Of a stretch of DNA of 64,000 bases, positions 50,843 to 63,300 are shown one piece after another. The notes beneath the pieces are model-generated. The model did not search any database. It had not been told where the DNA came from and saw only the letters and a list, made by a program, of their open reading frames with translations. The DNA is from Oxyruncus cristatus (taxonomy: Eukaryota > Chordata > Aves > Passeriformes > Cotingidae): contig VXAY01006690.1 in NCBI GenBank assembly GCA_013399855.1, positions 94,834-158,833 on the forward strand, written 5' to 3'. The number at the start of each line of letters is the position of its first letter. Positions within the stretch are counted from its first letter, which is position 1. Both the position numbers and the translations under genes were made by a program.

Positions 50843-53674
50843 GCACTCAGTGAAAGAGAAAAGAATATTGAAGGCTGGAAAGGGTCTCATCTGGCTATAC
50901 CTTAAAGATAAATCCTAAAATCTGGTTGCAAAATCTGGTCATTATTTCAGCTGCTGCTTTTCTCTCTTTCTTTTCTGTCTCCCTGTTCCTCCGAAAGATT
51001 GGCTTGAGTATAATAATTCTGAATGTTGTGGGAGGTGGCTCTCTATCCTTTTCAAAGCAAGGCATTGCAAAAAGTGGTGATACAACTATTCCTTGATATT
51101 CACGCTGAGCATGTACCTCCTTGTAAGTGTATTCTTTTTTTTTCATAGGGCCTAAAAGGATCTTGAAGGCTAATTGTACTTCATTGATAGACCCTTTATT
51201 TTGCTACCATACGTATTACCATACTCCCTATTTTTTTATTTTATTATTTTTTGGTATTTGACTCTCTCTCAAAAAAAATAATCTGATGGTTGAGCACAGC
51301 CAAAGTGGCAAAACCTTCTCACCCCCACCCCATCCCATCCAAGGTTTATTAGCCAAAGGGATGAATAAGAAAATGTGGATGTTGAATATATTACTTAACC
51401 CCTCTTTGCCCTATACTTGCATTTATAAAATAGAGATTAAAATAAAGACTGAAACCACACCAAATGCTGAAGCTTAATGCGTGTTGGTAAATCACTTACT
51501 ACTGCCAAATATACTACATAAATACCGTTAATGTTACCTGAATTATGTCATTCTTTGGTCAAAAATAGAATCAAATATGTTCTTGCTTGTGCTGCAGAAT
51601 TTATGGTTCAACATATTGATTTCCATCTGTGATGATCTTACAACATGCTAAAGTTGGTAGGGATCTGTCAGAGCATTGGTGCAATATTTTATTACTAATC
51701 AAAGACAAAAACATTTCTGGTCCAAGAATTACAAAGCGTGCTATGTACTTGATATATAGAGTTAAATTTCTCTTCCCATGCCCCAAGTAAATTGCAAATT
51801 AACACTAATAAATCACATTGCAGCAGTTGGTAAGAACTGAAAGTATATTAATAATTAAATAGTCCTTTTCAGCTGCCCCTCCCCCCTTCCTTTTTTATGT
51901 GATGATTTTCTAGGCTCAAAATCAGTGTGTCTCATGCAGGCTACCTATAATATATAGTTGTTTCAAATCAGCTTTACTTACTGAGCTTTTTCTAGTAATG
52001 GAGCTCTGTCAGCAAAAAGCATATGCACCAGCAAATGATGAACGATGGACTTGTGTCAAATGGAAACTTGAAAGGTGCTTCTGTCGTTAGATGGATTAGT
52101 CTGAACCAGGAGTTCAAAACTCCTCAAGTGTAATTGTTTCAGAGGAAAGGTATCCCTGGATTGATAGGGGAGGCTAAGCATTGGGAGCTGGAGGAAGAAC
52201 TACTTCATCAGATGCAAGTGAGGGTTTACTAATGCACAGGAAGGATAGGCTTTGTTGTTAAAATATTGCTGGCTTGATATTTCTGTGAGTTTTCCTTTTT
52301 TTAATGTGAAATATTTTTGGGATTTTTTTTTTTCTTACAAAATTAGCAAGCTTAATCCCATTATGTGTCTGTTTGTAACAGTAATTTCAAAATAATATTT
52401 TATATTTTTCATACACATTCTAAAACTGTTAGTTCTGTTTGAGTAGTCATTTTGTTAGCTATGAAACCACTTTAATCTGCTATAGTTATTCTATAGCTAC
52501 AAATGATTATTAGGGATTACTATATAAATGCAAAAAATTCCAGTGTGAACTGTCTGCAAATTGTAATTTTATATAAATAGTGTTCTAATACTGTAGTTCA
52601 TTAAATATATTGTGCTCTTGTGTTGTTAAGATGTACATCTCATTGGGAAGAAAAAATTTGCAGGGAAAGAAATTTTGGTTTTGGCTGTGCTTTAAATGGG
52701 TCTGCCATGAGAGTGTTCCACAAAAGAATAACTATAAGCAGGGAGGCTTTCACTGCTCCTCAGTCTTTCCGTTGTGCCAGTTTTTCCTTCTCTTCTGCTT
52801 CTTTGCAATTGTTAGCCTTCATGTGAACTGAAAGGTACTTCAAAACACTGGAAGAAAATAGTCTGAAAGCTTCATGTGCATTTGCTTCTTAGTAAAGAGA
52901 AGTGAAGAAGTTGAAGACTTTTTCCACTGACAGGTGTTTGTGTGTCAGAGCAATGAATGCTTTTGATGGCAAACCCACTTGCTTTTCTTCATTGTACTCT
53001 TCTTTCTAAATATTAAAAAAAAAAAGACGAATTCTGACAACAAAAACCAAAAATTCTCCAAACTGTATAATAGAAAGCCTGCTTTATTTATTTATATTTT
53101 ATTAAAGAAGATATTTAAATTATTTCAATGGCTATTCACTTTCTTTCTGTGTGGCTAAAAAAGACAGCAGTTGAGCAGTGCCTGAGAAAGGTGAAGGTAC
53201 TTGTGAGTTGTATTCTTCATTATGGTACAAAATATTGTTATCTGGTGATTAGGTGCAAAATTGCATTGTATTAGAGATTGCAGACTCTCCTGTAAAATAA
53301 TATAAATACAGTCCCATCTTATAGAGCGTAAAACTATTCTAAATCACCTCTTTTTTAAAAAACATTTTTTCACATTTTTAAATCCTGTTGTGTTAGTTTA
53401 ATAGCATGGCACACGTCTGTCTTGTTTACTTAGTTTATCATCTGACTGAAGACAGTAATTGAAGATTATTTTGCAGGTGCTGTATGTTCTGATCTTTGGT
53501 TGTTAAGCCGTGCAATGCAATTGCATCATATGGAATTGTATATGCATCAATAACACAGTCAAATCGACCATGTGGAAGAGATTAAAAACAAGAGTTGAAA
53601 AAAATATGACTTAATAAGCCTGTTATTTCAAACATAAGAAACCCCTCTCCCGTTTAATATAAAAAAAGTTAACC

Positions 53675-53695
53675 AAATAAATAAATAAATAAATA
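53675..53695. repeat. (AAAT)5 microsatellite
   Basis: Five clean AAAT units between AACC and ACCC. Confidence 0.9.
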
Positions 53696-56092
53696 CCCAG
53701 TTTGGTTGTGATTAAGGTAATTTTTTCTTTCCTTTAACAGTGAGAGCAAACAGAATGATGGTTAAAAATGGTACTAAAGTGATGTGTAAACTTACGTAGA
53801 CAAATGTTTGGCAGAAGTGCTGGGCTATTCATTCTTGCAGGAAATAGAAATAGATGCCATGTAAATTGTGCTGCAGACTGGAACTGACCCAGTAGCATAA
53901 ACCAGCCCTTTTCAGGAATACTCCTAATCAAACCACAATGGGCAGAAAAAGCAAATGTGGAGTGTGAAGTAAGCAGAAACAGGTTTAATCCAAACTAGTT
54001 TTCCTCCTTTACCTCAAAGCATTTTCAATATATATGATTCAGTTTTCATTATCTAGCTTTTGTGGATAACTTTGAAAAACACTGTCATATTATCTTTGAT
54101 GGGAAAATGAAGTATTATTTCAGAATTTCTGGAAATTTCCACTTTTCTGTACAATATATCTAGAGGGTTATTTAATAATACCTTTCCTTCCAAACTTGGT
54201 AATCTGAGGTCAGGCTTTTGTTATATTTATCTTTTTATTTGTGTCACTTAATGTGCAAGAATTCACTAATAGCACATTTGAAAGGGATTGCAAAGTAATG
54301 TGTCTGCCTTATTCCCATTGACTCCTAAAATAACTAGACTTCTGAAAGTCTCAGCATAAAATACTCAGGCAAGTGAACAGTGTGCTCCAAGGTGGAGTCC
54401 CCCAATGGGGAAGGGAGCAGGTGTTTCCCAACAGGGTCCTGTTGAGCACAGGGCTGCATGAGCAGGCATATCCCTCCCTGTAGTGCAGGATGCTTATGTG
54501 TCAGGCTCAGCTACCCTGTGGACCTGTCACAGGGGCCCTGGAAGAGCTTAGAGGCCAAGATTTGTGCTACAAATACCGTGTGTGAGAGTTGCAGCTGGGG
54601 AGTAATAGGGAAAGGTCAGAGTCATTTGACTTTAGGGAATGCTAAATCCCCAACGGTTTTGAGGAGTCTGAGAAGACAAGCTGGGTGTCGGGCACCTGAA
54701 GAGTGGATGTGTTGACTGGTGAGAATGTGGAATGAGAATGGCTCCACAGAACCTCTTGTCATAAGAAAGGTGAATTTTGCATCTTGCCTGAAGCTGCTGT
54801 ATTATTGCTGGCCCTTGTGCTTTTCCTTTTTCTTCACCACAAAAGCTTGAACCAAATCTCTTCTAGAAATAACACAACCATAGGAAGTTGCAAACAGGAT
54901 TGTCCTCTGTGTTACGTTGCGTAATTATATAAAAGTGTAAATTTTAGAAAGAAAGTGTGAGATATTGAGGTGATGTGTAAATGTAAATTTTGACGAACCT
55001 TCAGCATGAGCACGCTTGCTGTATATTTTTAATTGCCACCTATATAGCAGTGATATACATGATGGACCACGAGTTCTGCTTGGGAGCTAAGGTAGCACAA
55101 CAACAGGAGTTCTTGGGGGGGAAAACAGGAAGAGCTGAGCGGCCAAAGTGCTACAGAACCTTAAGAGATTAGTCAAAACCTTTGTCAGTGAGATGAGAGA
55201 TTTTAGCCTGGACTGTCTTCCTTAGTGCTTCCTTAAAAAAACCCCAAACAACAAAAACATAAAAAAGTGTGACCTGTAGTCATGAAGTCACACTGCCTTT
55301 GTCTCATGTGAAATTGTACTTTGCACTATTTCAAATCTTTTCACAAGTGGACTGTTTTCCACCCTCCCCCATAGCTTCCTCTTGATGTTAAAGCTATAAA
55401 CCAGTGATATGCCTGAGTAGAGCTAGTCACAGATGCTCTGCCAGCATGTGACTGGTGTGCCTAAGCTTTATCATTCCTGCTAACTGACCCTTTCACTAAA
55501 AGTTTAATAGGGGATAAATTCGCATGTGAATTCATAATCCCCTCAGTTGTGCCAGAAGGATTCCTTAACAAGCAGGCAACAAAGAGAATCTTATACAGCT
55601 AGATTTTTTATTCCTCCTCCTCTTTCTCTTTCCAAATGTTTTGGGTTGACTACTTCAAGGATGTGTCTTTAACTGTCATCCCAATATTTGTTTGTGCATA
55701 ACCTAAACAAAGGCAATATATTCAGTGTGGCTTTCTGAGCAGCTTTATGCATGGAACTGAAAACATTTTTGAGCTTTTAAGTACGATAGATGGAAATACT
55801 ATATCCTTCCAAATATTTAATATTTAGTATTTCTTATTCACTATAACATCAGAATTATACTTTCCTAGCATGTATCTCTTGAAACTTATATGTTTATTGT
55901 GCCATATTAGTTTATGGAGGCTCTTTTGTTATTTCAGAATTCTGTATATCATTTGCTACTCTTACCTAGAGAAGCCTGTAAATGCAGATATTGCAAATAT
56001 TTTTAGTGTAAAACACTTCTAATCAACTTGGTTACTGTTATTTTGATTTTGGAAAAAGAAATTGTTTCTCATAATGTGCTGTTGAAGTGCCT

Positions 56093-56118
56093 TTAAAGTG
56101 ATGATATCATCACTTTAA
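56093..56118. repeat. Perfect 26-base palindrome
   Basis: TTAAAGTGATGAT is followed directly by its exact reverse complement ATCATCACTTTAA, with no spacer. The match stops at the next base on each side. It could form a cruciform or be a symmetric protein-binding site. It is not part of any recognised repeat. Confidence 0.95.
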
Positions 56119-57290
56119 TACATTTAAAAGCTTCAGGGTTGCAACATTTATTGAGCAATGCTCATGGAAAAAATATAGTGGATATCTGGAGACTTTCTGC
56201 TTTTATAAAAAGGACACTGCTTTTTTGTGGCCTCTGGGAAATAATGTGTATCTTTTAACATTCGATATTATATTTTTGGCATGGAAAACAAGGAAATATG
56301 CATGATCTCTTTACAGTACTTGGTTTTCTGAACCAAAACCTACTGGTGTGTGCTAGCTTGAATGAAATGTCTTCCAAAGCTCTTAAACAAGAGCCCCAGC
56401 TTTTCATAATTTCATTGCATATGCATAGATATTTTTCTTCTGGTTAAACCCTGCCTCATCTATCAGTAGGCAAGTACTTTTAAGGCATATTTTTTGCTGT
56501 GAGACCTGTCACATTCTAGAGGTCTCTGTAACTTTAGAACTTCGCATTTCCTCAGTGGAACCAGTAAAATGTGGATTTGTTTTGTTAAATTTTAACAGAA
56601 GAAGGATGCAGATGTCTTTGGCAGGAAGAAATCCAGTGTGAGTATACAATCCTAAGGGAAGGGGGGGAATGTGTATATGGTGGGGGAGGATGAGTGTGAG
56701 CCACGTTTTGGGATCAAGTCAGCTGCATGGAGTCTTGGAAGTTAGTAGTGAGGTGTTGCTTGCAGTGTCTGTTTCTGACTAGTTGTGTTTTCTTTTTTGT
56801 TTACCTTTTTTTAAAAAAAAGAATTTGAGACGTGCACTGAAATATTTTAACTTCTGAAATACAGTGGAAGTGTTGTCTTTCAAAAACTCAGCCACTAACT
56901 TCTCTTTCCTCCCTGCTTGTTCTTCCCCTCACCTCAAGTTAAACTGTTTTAGGGACTGAGGATAAGTAAAGTAGTTTTCTCCCTAGTAATCCTTTGGCGT
57001 TGCAACATTCTTAATTTGGAAGAAGCTTTTCTGTATTTCGTGGTGCTGGTTCTGAGGTCTGAAAACAAATTAATCAAATTTGGGCAATTGATACTAGAAT
57101 GTTTTGGCACCTGCCATTAATGTCTTTGAGCATCTGTATGGTTGCAGCATATGTTATCCAGCCTCACAGAGCTTTAGATTTAGACAGGTTGTAGTAGCAA
57201 CTAGATATTGGTTGAAGATGGTAAAAAGAAGGCTGACTTGAAAGGGCTGAAAGGTATAACAAAGCAAGGTTGTTCTGTGTTGTTTGGTTG

Positions 57291-57337
57291 GGTTTTTTTT
57301 GTTTGTTTTATTTTGTTTGTTTGTTTGCTTGGTTTTT
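57291..57337. repeat. (GTTT)n / T-rich tract
   Basis: GGTTTTTTTTGTTTGTTTTA followed by TTTTGTTTGTTTGTTTGC, an imperfect tetranucleotide tract. Confidence 0.85.
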
Positions 57338-59305
57338 AAATTTAATTTTTTTTATCGCTGTGACTGTTTATAATCATTCGGTATGTGGGATCAAATGAGG
57401 GATTCTAAACTGCTCCATTCTCTTTGTTGTTTAGGAAAAGTTAACACCAGATAAGAGAGCTGCATGCCCTAAAATACTGCATTTTAGTTGACTGAGGAAA
57501 ACTTGGTTCAGAAAAGCAACCTTGGCAAACCTGGAATTTGGACCTCTTTGTGGATCAGAATTAAACAGCGAACAAGCCTGCAGCGTCATGGCAGTCACTG
57601 AAAAAATGATTAAGTACTTCTGTTGCTGAAACTTAATTTTGATCCTATTGATTGCAAAATACTCAATTTTATGGTTGGTACAGAGATACTAAATGTTGCT
57701 GTTTTGGCAGCATTTTTCCTTATATCTAGTGCAGTAAATAGAAGGAGACATAAGTATATCTTGCTGTAAAGGTATGATTTACATTCTGAGATTTTAAATT
57801 ATATATGAGCTTTCAGTATAAGAGTAATAAAGGCAGTTTGGGTGAGCATTTATGGAAGTGATTGTTACAACAGTAGTTTATACAGTCTTCTTAAATGATA
57901 AGAGTTTCTAATTCTATGTAAGACTTCAGTGCAAACTGTACAGCAGTATTTTAAACTGCTTGGAAGAGATGGTTAGAATCTTCCCCCAGAAATTAATACT
58001 ATTGTGTTTTTCATGGTATCTCTGAAGTTCTCAGTGATTTGCATTGATAGGTAGGAGAATTATCAGTCCTACAAATACCATTGAAACTGTAGAATTATAA
58101 GAAAGTTAAATATTAGTTCATTTCCTAAATCAAAGAAGAATATTTTCCCAGGAATATGTGGGGAAAAAAAATCATCTGTCTTTACTCACTCTGAAGTAGG
58201 ATGCAGTTACTGTTTGGGTGTTTAAAGTGGTCTTGGGTTGTTTGCCCACTCAGACAAGAATGGGTCTGGATTGTCAAATTTTTAAAGCAGTGTTCTAACA
58301 ATGATAGGCATAGGGGTGTGAATACAGAGGATTGTTTTGCACTCAAAATTCGCTGCATGAACTTGTCAAATAATGTCACCTCCAGTCTCCCCTTTCTGCT
58401 GAGTTCCAGATGAGTGCCCTTTTATCATGAGGAGGGATTGGCACAGTTCTTACTGGCCTGTTGCTGGGATTGTTTGTTTTAAACCCAGCTGTCCCACAGG
58501 TGTCCCTAGGAATGGTTGGAGGACACAATCCAGTATCTCATTGCTCCCCAAACACTCTTCACCCTGGAGGCTGGGTGCTGTAATTGCACATAAACGTTTG
58601 AATGAGAGTCATGGGAAAGGGCATCACCTGGAAGGAAAGGTTTGGGATTCTCCAGGACTAGGAGCTGTGGGATCTGGTTTGAATCTGTAAACACTGTTTG
58701 TAGGATGTAGGTGGTAAACTTTCACCACATGTTTTTTCAGCAGGCTCTCCTGCTGCCTTCCTGTGTTCTGCTGGAAGTGCTGCTATTTACTTTCCCTTGG
58801 ATATACCGGACATAGCTGAGACTGCATCTATATTAGTGGTTTGTTTGGAGCAGCAATGCAATTTTAAAAGCACATCTCCCAGAAGTCTCTGCTCCCTGAT
58901 CACTGATTTGTTCCACAAAGTGATTTAGGCACCTGCAGACTAGACTCTTTTTGGAGACAACTAGACTAAACTGAAAGCTGTATTCTAGGTTTGCGCAGAG
59001 CAGGCTCTAACCTCCAGTGAAGACATAATGATTGAGGCCTTTCAGCATCTTCAAACCATATATAAATAGTGGCCTTGATACTCTTACCACACTTTTTGGG
59101 GAGAGGATTTAGTGGGAGATGAATAAAGGAAGAAGTAGGTTGACAGATTACTGGAAATGTAAAGATAATGATAGCTTTCTGTTTCTGACAGCTAAGTTGT
59201 ATTTAGACCAGAAATTTTTCTTTGTTACTGTGCTGGGCAGCACATCCCAGCTAGTTTTTCAATAATTGCTACATATGCACATATAAATATATATTCTCAT
59301 TTCTA

Positions 59306-59700
59306 GTGAGGCCACATCTGGAGTACTGTGTCCAGTTCTGGGCTCCTCAGTACCAGAAAGTCAAGGAGCTACTGGAGGGGGTCCAGTGGAGGTCACAAAG
59401 ATGATTAGGGGTCTGGAGCATCTCTCTTATGAGAAGAGACGATGGAAACTGGGTCTGTTTAGTCTAGAGAAGAAAAGACTGAGAGGGAATCTTATCAATA
59501 TATATAAATGTCTTAAATGTGGGTGTCAGGAGGATGGTGCCAGACCCTTTACAGTGTTGTCTAGCAACAAGATGGGGAGTAATGGCCATAAACTAAAACA
59601 CAAGAAGTTTCATCTCAACATGAAGAAGAACTACTCTACATCGAAGGTGGCAGAGCACTGGAACAGGCTGCCCAGAGAGGCAGTAGTGCCTCCTATGCCA
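59306..59700 (+). mobile_element. CR1 LINE internal fragment, plus strand
   Basis: It begins with GTGAGGCCACATCTGGAGTA and CTGTGTCCAGTTCTGGGCTC, the end of the reverse transcriptase ORF of CR1, and continues through GGTCCAGTGGAGGTCACAAA, GATGATTAGGGGTCTGGAGC, TCTCTTATGAGAAGAGACG, AAGAAGTTTCATCTCAACAT and GAACAGGCTGCCCAGAGAGG. One frame is still open for 105 codons (59386-59703), but it reads across untranslated CR1 sequence and is not a functional gene. Unlike the other plus-strand copies it lacks the last 120 or so bases and the 3' tail. Confidence 0.95.
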
Positions 59701-60100
59701 TAGAATCTCAAGACTTTTTTTAACTAGCAGTCACTTCATCTGTGCTCAATTCATCCACCTTTGAAAAGCAACAAACCAATTTAAAATTCTAAACAACCAG
59801 CTAAAAAAGAAACCAAATTAATTTAACTTCTTAAGCTTTCTCCTTTAGTGATGAAATGGATTGCAGTTTCTACAAAACTACAAGAGCATTCTTTCAAAAT
59901 GTAAATATCTTTGCAATTGCCATCTGTGTGTTTTAGAGTGTGTTAAAACTCTTCTTTTGCACCATGTCACAGGGTTTTTATAGGTCCTGTGTTTCTCTGG
60001 GCGTATGGCATATTGCCCAAGGTTAACTATATTGCCAGTGAAATAGTCCTTTGCAGAACTTCTGTGGAAATCACACTTCCACTCTTTTATTCCAGCTAGG

Positions 60101-60130
60101 TTTTTTTTTGTTTGTTTGTTTGTTTATTTA
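60101..60130. repeat. (GTTT)n tract
   Basis: Nine T followed by GTTTGTTTGTTTGTTTATTTA. Confidence 0.85.
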
Positions 60131-60277
60131 ACCTCCTTTTTTATGCTTTCAGTGTAGGTAGTTCATACTATCTACCCAACAGAACAACAAAAATGTAATC
60201 TAATACCCTAATTCTGATAAATGGGTAATAGCACTCATGGTATACCTTTCATTTATCAAGACACAAAGCTTTCTGAA

Positions 60278-60355
60278 GAATTCTGTTTCATGGTATTAAT
60301 ACTGATGAATTCTGTTTCATGGTATTAATACTGATGAATTCTGTTTCATGGTATT
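60278..60355. repeat. 29-base tandem repeat, about 2.7 copies
   Basis: The unit begins GAATTCTGTTTCATGGTATT and ends AATACTGAT. Copies start at 60278, 60307 and 60336; the first two are identical and the third breaks off after 20 bases. Perfect identity points to recent duplication. Confidence 0.95.
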
Positions 60356-63300
60356 CGTGTTGTCAATACTGGTCTAAAACCAGTGCCCAAATCACACTTC
60401 GGTATTCTACAGTAATATAATTGGTTTTGATGTTTAAACTAAGATTACAATTTTTTTAAATTTAAACTATTCTGGTCTAGGTATGTAAATTAATTTGCAA
60501 GGGACATGAAGGGACAAGGAAGTGACTGTGGTATAGAGTTAAACCATGCAATGTTTGATGTGTATTTTTTGAGATAGCTACTGGTGTTCTAGCCTTCAGG
60601 AAAAATGTAAGCAAATGAAAGTTATGAAGGTAGCTTTACTGGCTGACCTGGATGGAAACACAGCAGAAGTATTCTTGCTACTCTTAGAGATTCTGCTTGT
60701 TTATTGTGACTGGTAGTAATGCCACCAGCTATTTGTTGTGAATTTCTATTCTTAATTGAATTTTTCTGTGTCTGTGATAGTGAAGCAACAAGGAAGAGTT
60801 TATGCTGAGAAGATACATTCATTGTGCTGTGGCAAGTGTCTAACTTGGTTTTGTTCAATGTTATATTGCAAATTTTCTAATACCATTGTGGTCATCCGTA
60901 ATTGTTTGGGTATCTGGTATGCATTACTTCTGGCCATTTTAATGAAATATTACAGTTATTAACTATGACTACTGGTTTATAGTGGCTGTAATCCTTGAAT
61001 GTTGTCTGTTATTGTAGTTTAGGACCACTTTGTTAGAGCATTAGCCACCTTCTGGTTTGCATCAAGGTGGCTGTCTAATGGATCATTAACTGCTAGTGAG
61101 GCCTGGGTCCTTGGGGACTTGCTGGGTACAGCAGTTGTGGTATGAGAAGTAAAGCTCATAGAGCAAGCAGTCTGAATATAGTGAACCCTGTTGCAGTGTG
61201 AAATGAAATTACTCTATCCTCATAATATCTTGGTTGTTGTTGTAACACTTTGTTGCCACCAGTGCAGTGTGTTTTACCTGCTGTGAACGGGCAGGTGTTG
61301 ATAAAGTGGATACTCCTGAAGCAAACGTGACTTTTATCTGTTGAGGGTGCTGATCTTGATACTGCTTTTTGGTAGGTATTCATCTACTTCTGAAGAATAT
61401 TGTTCTTATTGTCCACACTAACTTTGAAGATAACTCAGTTATAGGTGGGATATACATGTTTTCGTCCCTCACCTTTTTCTGCTGTGGACACTTTCCCCCA
61501 ACTTGCCTCCAAATAAGTGCATAGAACTAGCACAATCTGAAGAACAGCTGATGAAACAAAATGCTCAGGAGAGTTCATGTCTGTGTGTGTTTTTTGGTAA
61601 TCTGAACTTTCTGAGGCCTCCTTCCTGTATTCATGACCTTCTAATAGTACTCTTAGCATTTAAATTTCCCTTTGCTGGGGATGATTCTGTGGTTTGATCA
61701 GTCCCAAGTCTTGCTTCTCAGCCTCACAGGGGATAGTTGGAGGCAACAAAGAGATTGCTTGTTAGGCTTCTAATTAAAAATGTCCTTTCTGGTCAATTAG
61801 GACTTCCACTTGGGCTATTCAGAGGTTGGTGAGAGGTGATGTCAGATGTCTGAGAAGGGTTCAGATCTTTGGAGATAGCAAAATATTTGGTCTTCTTCCT
61901 CTGCAGTCTTGTTTATGAAATTGTGTGTGTTTCGTGTTTTGTGCCAGATGAGAATTCTAGATGTCTTTACCTGAATTTTAAAATTCAGCTGAGCTCTGAC
62001 CTTACTGAAATTCTTGTGTTAGCCAGTACGTAGTAAATGTCACAGTTAAGGATAAGAGTGATTTTTACTACAAATTGCTGCTGTGGTTTTATCAAGTATG
62101 AAGTCAGCACTTTTCCTTAAGTTAGGATTTCGTTTAGCTGTCTTTTAATTAAAAAAGAACAAGTACTGAAAAACGCTGCTTCTGTCCCTCAAAATATGAG
62201 TGTGGACTATGAAATAGTAATTATGGAGTTGATATGTGATCAAAATAATAAAGCTTTAGTGCTCAAGCAACGAAGATTTATCTGGATTTGGCAAATAGTA
62301 AACCTCCCAACACCTTTCTCAGAGATAGAAGTACTCCTTTAAGCATGATGAGATATAAATCAGTCTAGCAGGTTGGAGTTGCTATTTGATTAATCTGTTT
62401 AAAATTGAGATGGGTATGTGCATGTTGGTTTTGACTGACATAAGAAAGCATATAAACAGTTTATTTTCAGGAAATATTCTGGCTCAGTTATTTGACTGGT
62501 TCTCTTGGTTAGACAGGTCATTAGCTTATTTTTAATTTAAAATTGACGTATTTATTCTAAATAAAATAGGAGGATAATGCAAATGCCAATACATTTTGGG
62601 GGGAAAGGAAGACAAAAAGAAGATAAGGAAACAGGAACTAAAATAATATCTAGAAATGCCAACTTTTTTTTTGGAGATGTGGGATTGGAGAAAAGGGAAA
62701 TTGCATTTAATTATCTGTAACTGCCTGCTTGAATGTTCCTGAGCACGATGAAGTATGGTCCTGAACAAATGACACAGTTCTCAATTGCATCCTGTTGATG
62801 CACAATTTTAATTGTGTCAGGATTTAGTTACCAAACTGACACACACAGCTGTGCTTTAAAAATTCAGGATTTATATCTCTTCTGTAAAATCAGTGTAAAA
62901 ACTGTTAATGTTAATGTGTGTGTTTGATAACTATGAATTTGATAAAAAAGCACATTGCTCCTTGACTTCAAAGAGTTCGTTTGACCCTCCTGACTCAGGC
63001 CCTTGGCTCTAGGAAGCAGCAAATTAAGCTGTTGTTGTTTTGCTTCCCCCCCCCACCCCGCCATTAGCAATCATTCTGTTGCACACAGTACGTGATAAAT
63101 CAACTGCAGGAGCTTTAGAGTTGCCATAACATGACATTACCTATCAGCTCGTCAAGTCTGTGTTGACTCTGCGCCTTTTAGGCTGTATATTTCTTCAAAG
63201 TCTAGAGCCAGTTACTTAGTCAGCTCTCACTAATTTCAGAGTGGAAGGGAAACTTTACTGGAGTGCTGTTTGGGATCTGCTTTTTAATCCTGGTCTGTTT

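Larger units (their letters stand above)
50843..59305 (+). other. LRMDA: LRMDA intron 2, continued
   Basis: No gene supported. A minus-strand frame at 50895-51146 (83 codons, Lys/Glu/Arg-rich) sits just before the poly-A of the minus strand and is discussed in findings. Other contents are an (AAAT)5 microsatellite at 53675-53695, GC-enriched patches at about 54370-54720 and 58380-58700, the palindrome at 56093 and a (GTTT)n tract at 57291-57337. Confidence 0.6.

Noticed and set aside
59386..59703. 105-codon frame in a CR1 copy
   Set aside because: It is CR1 sequence read through non-coding and truncated regions; not an independent gene.
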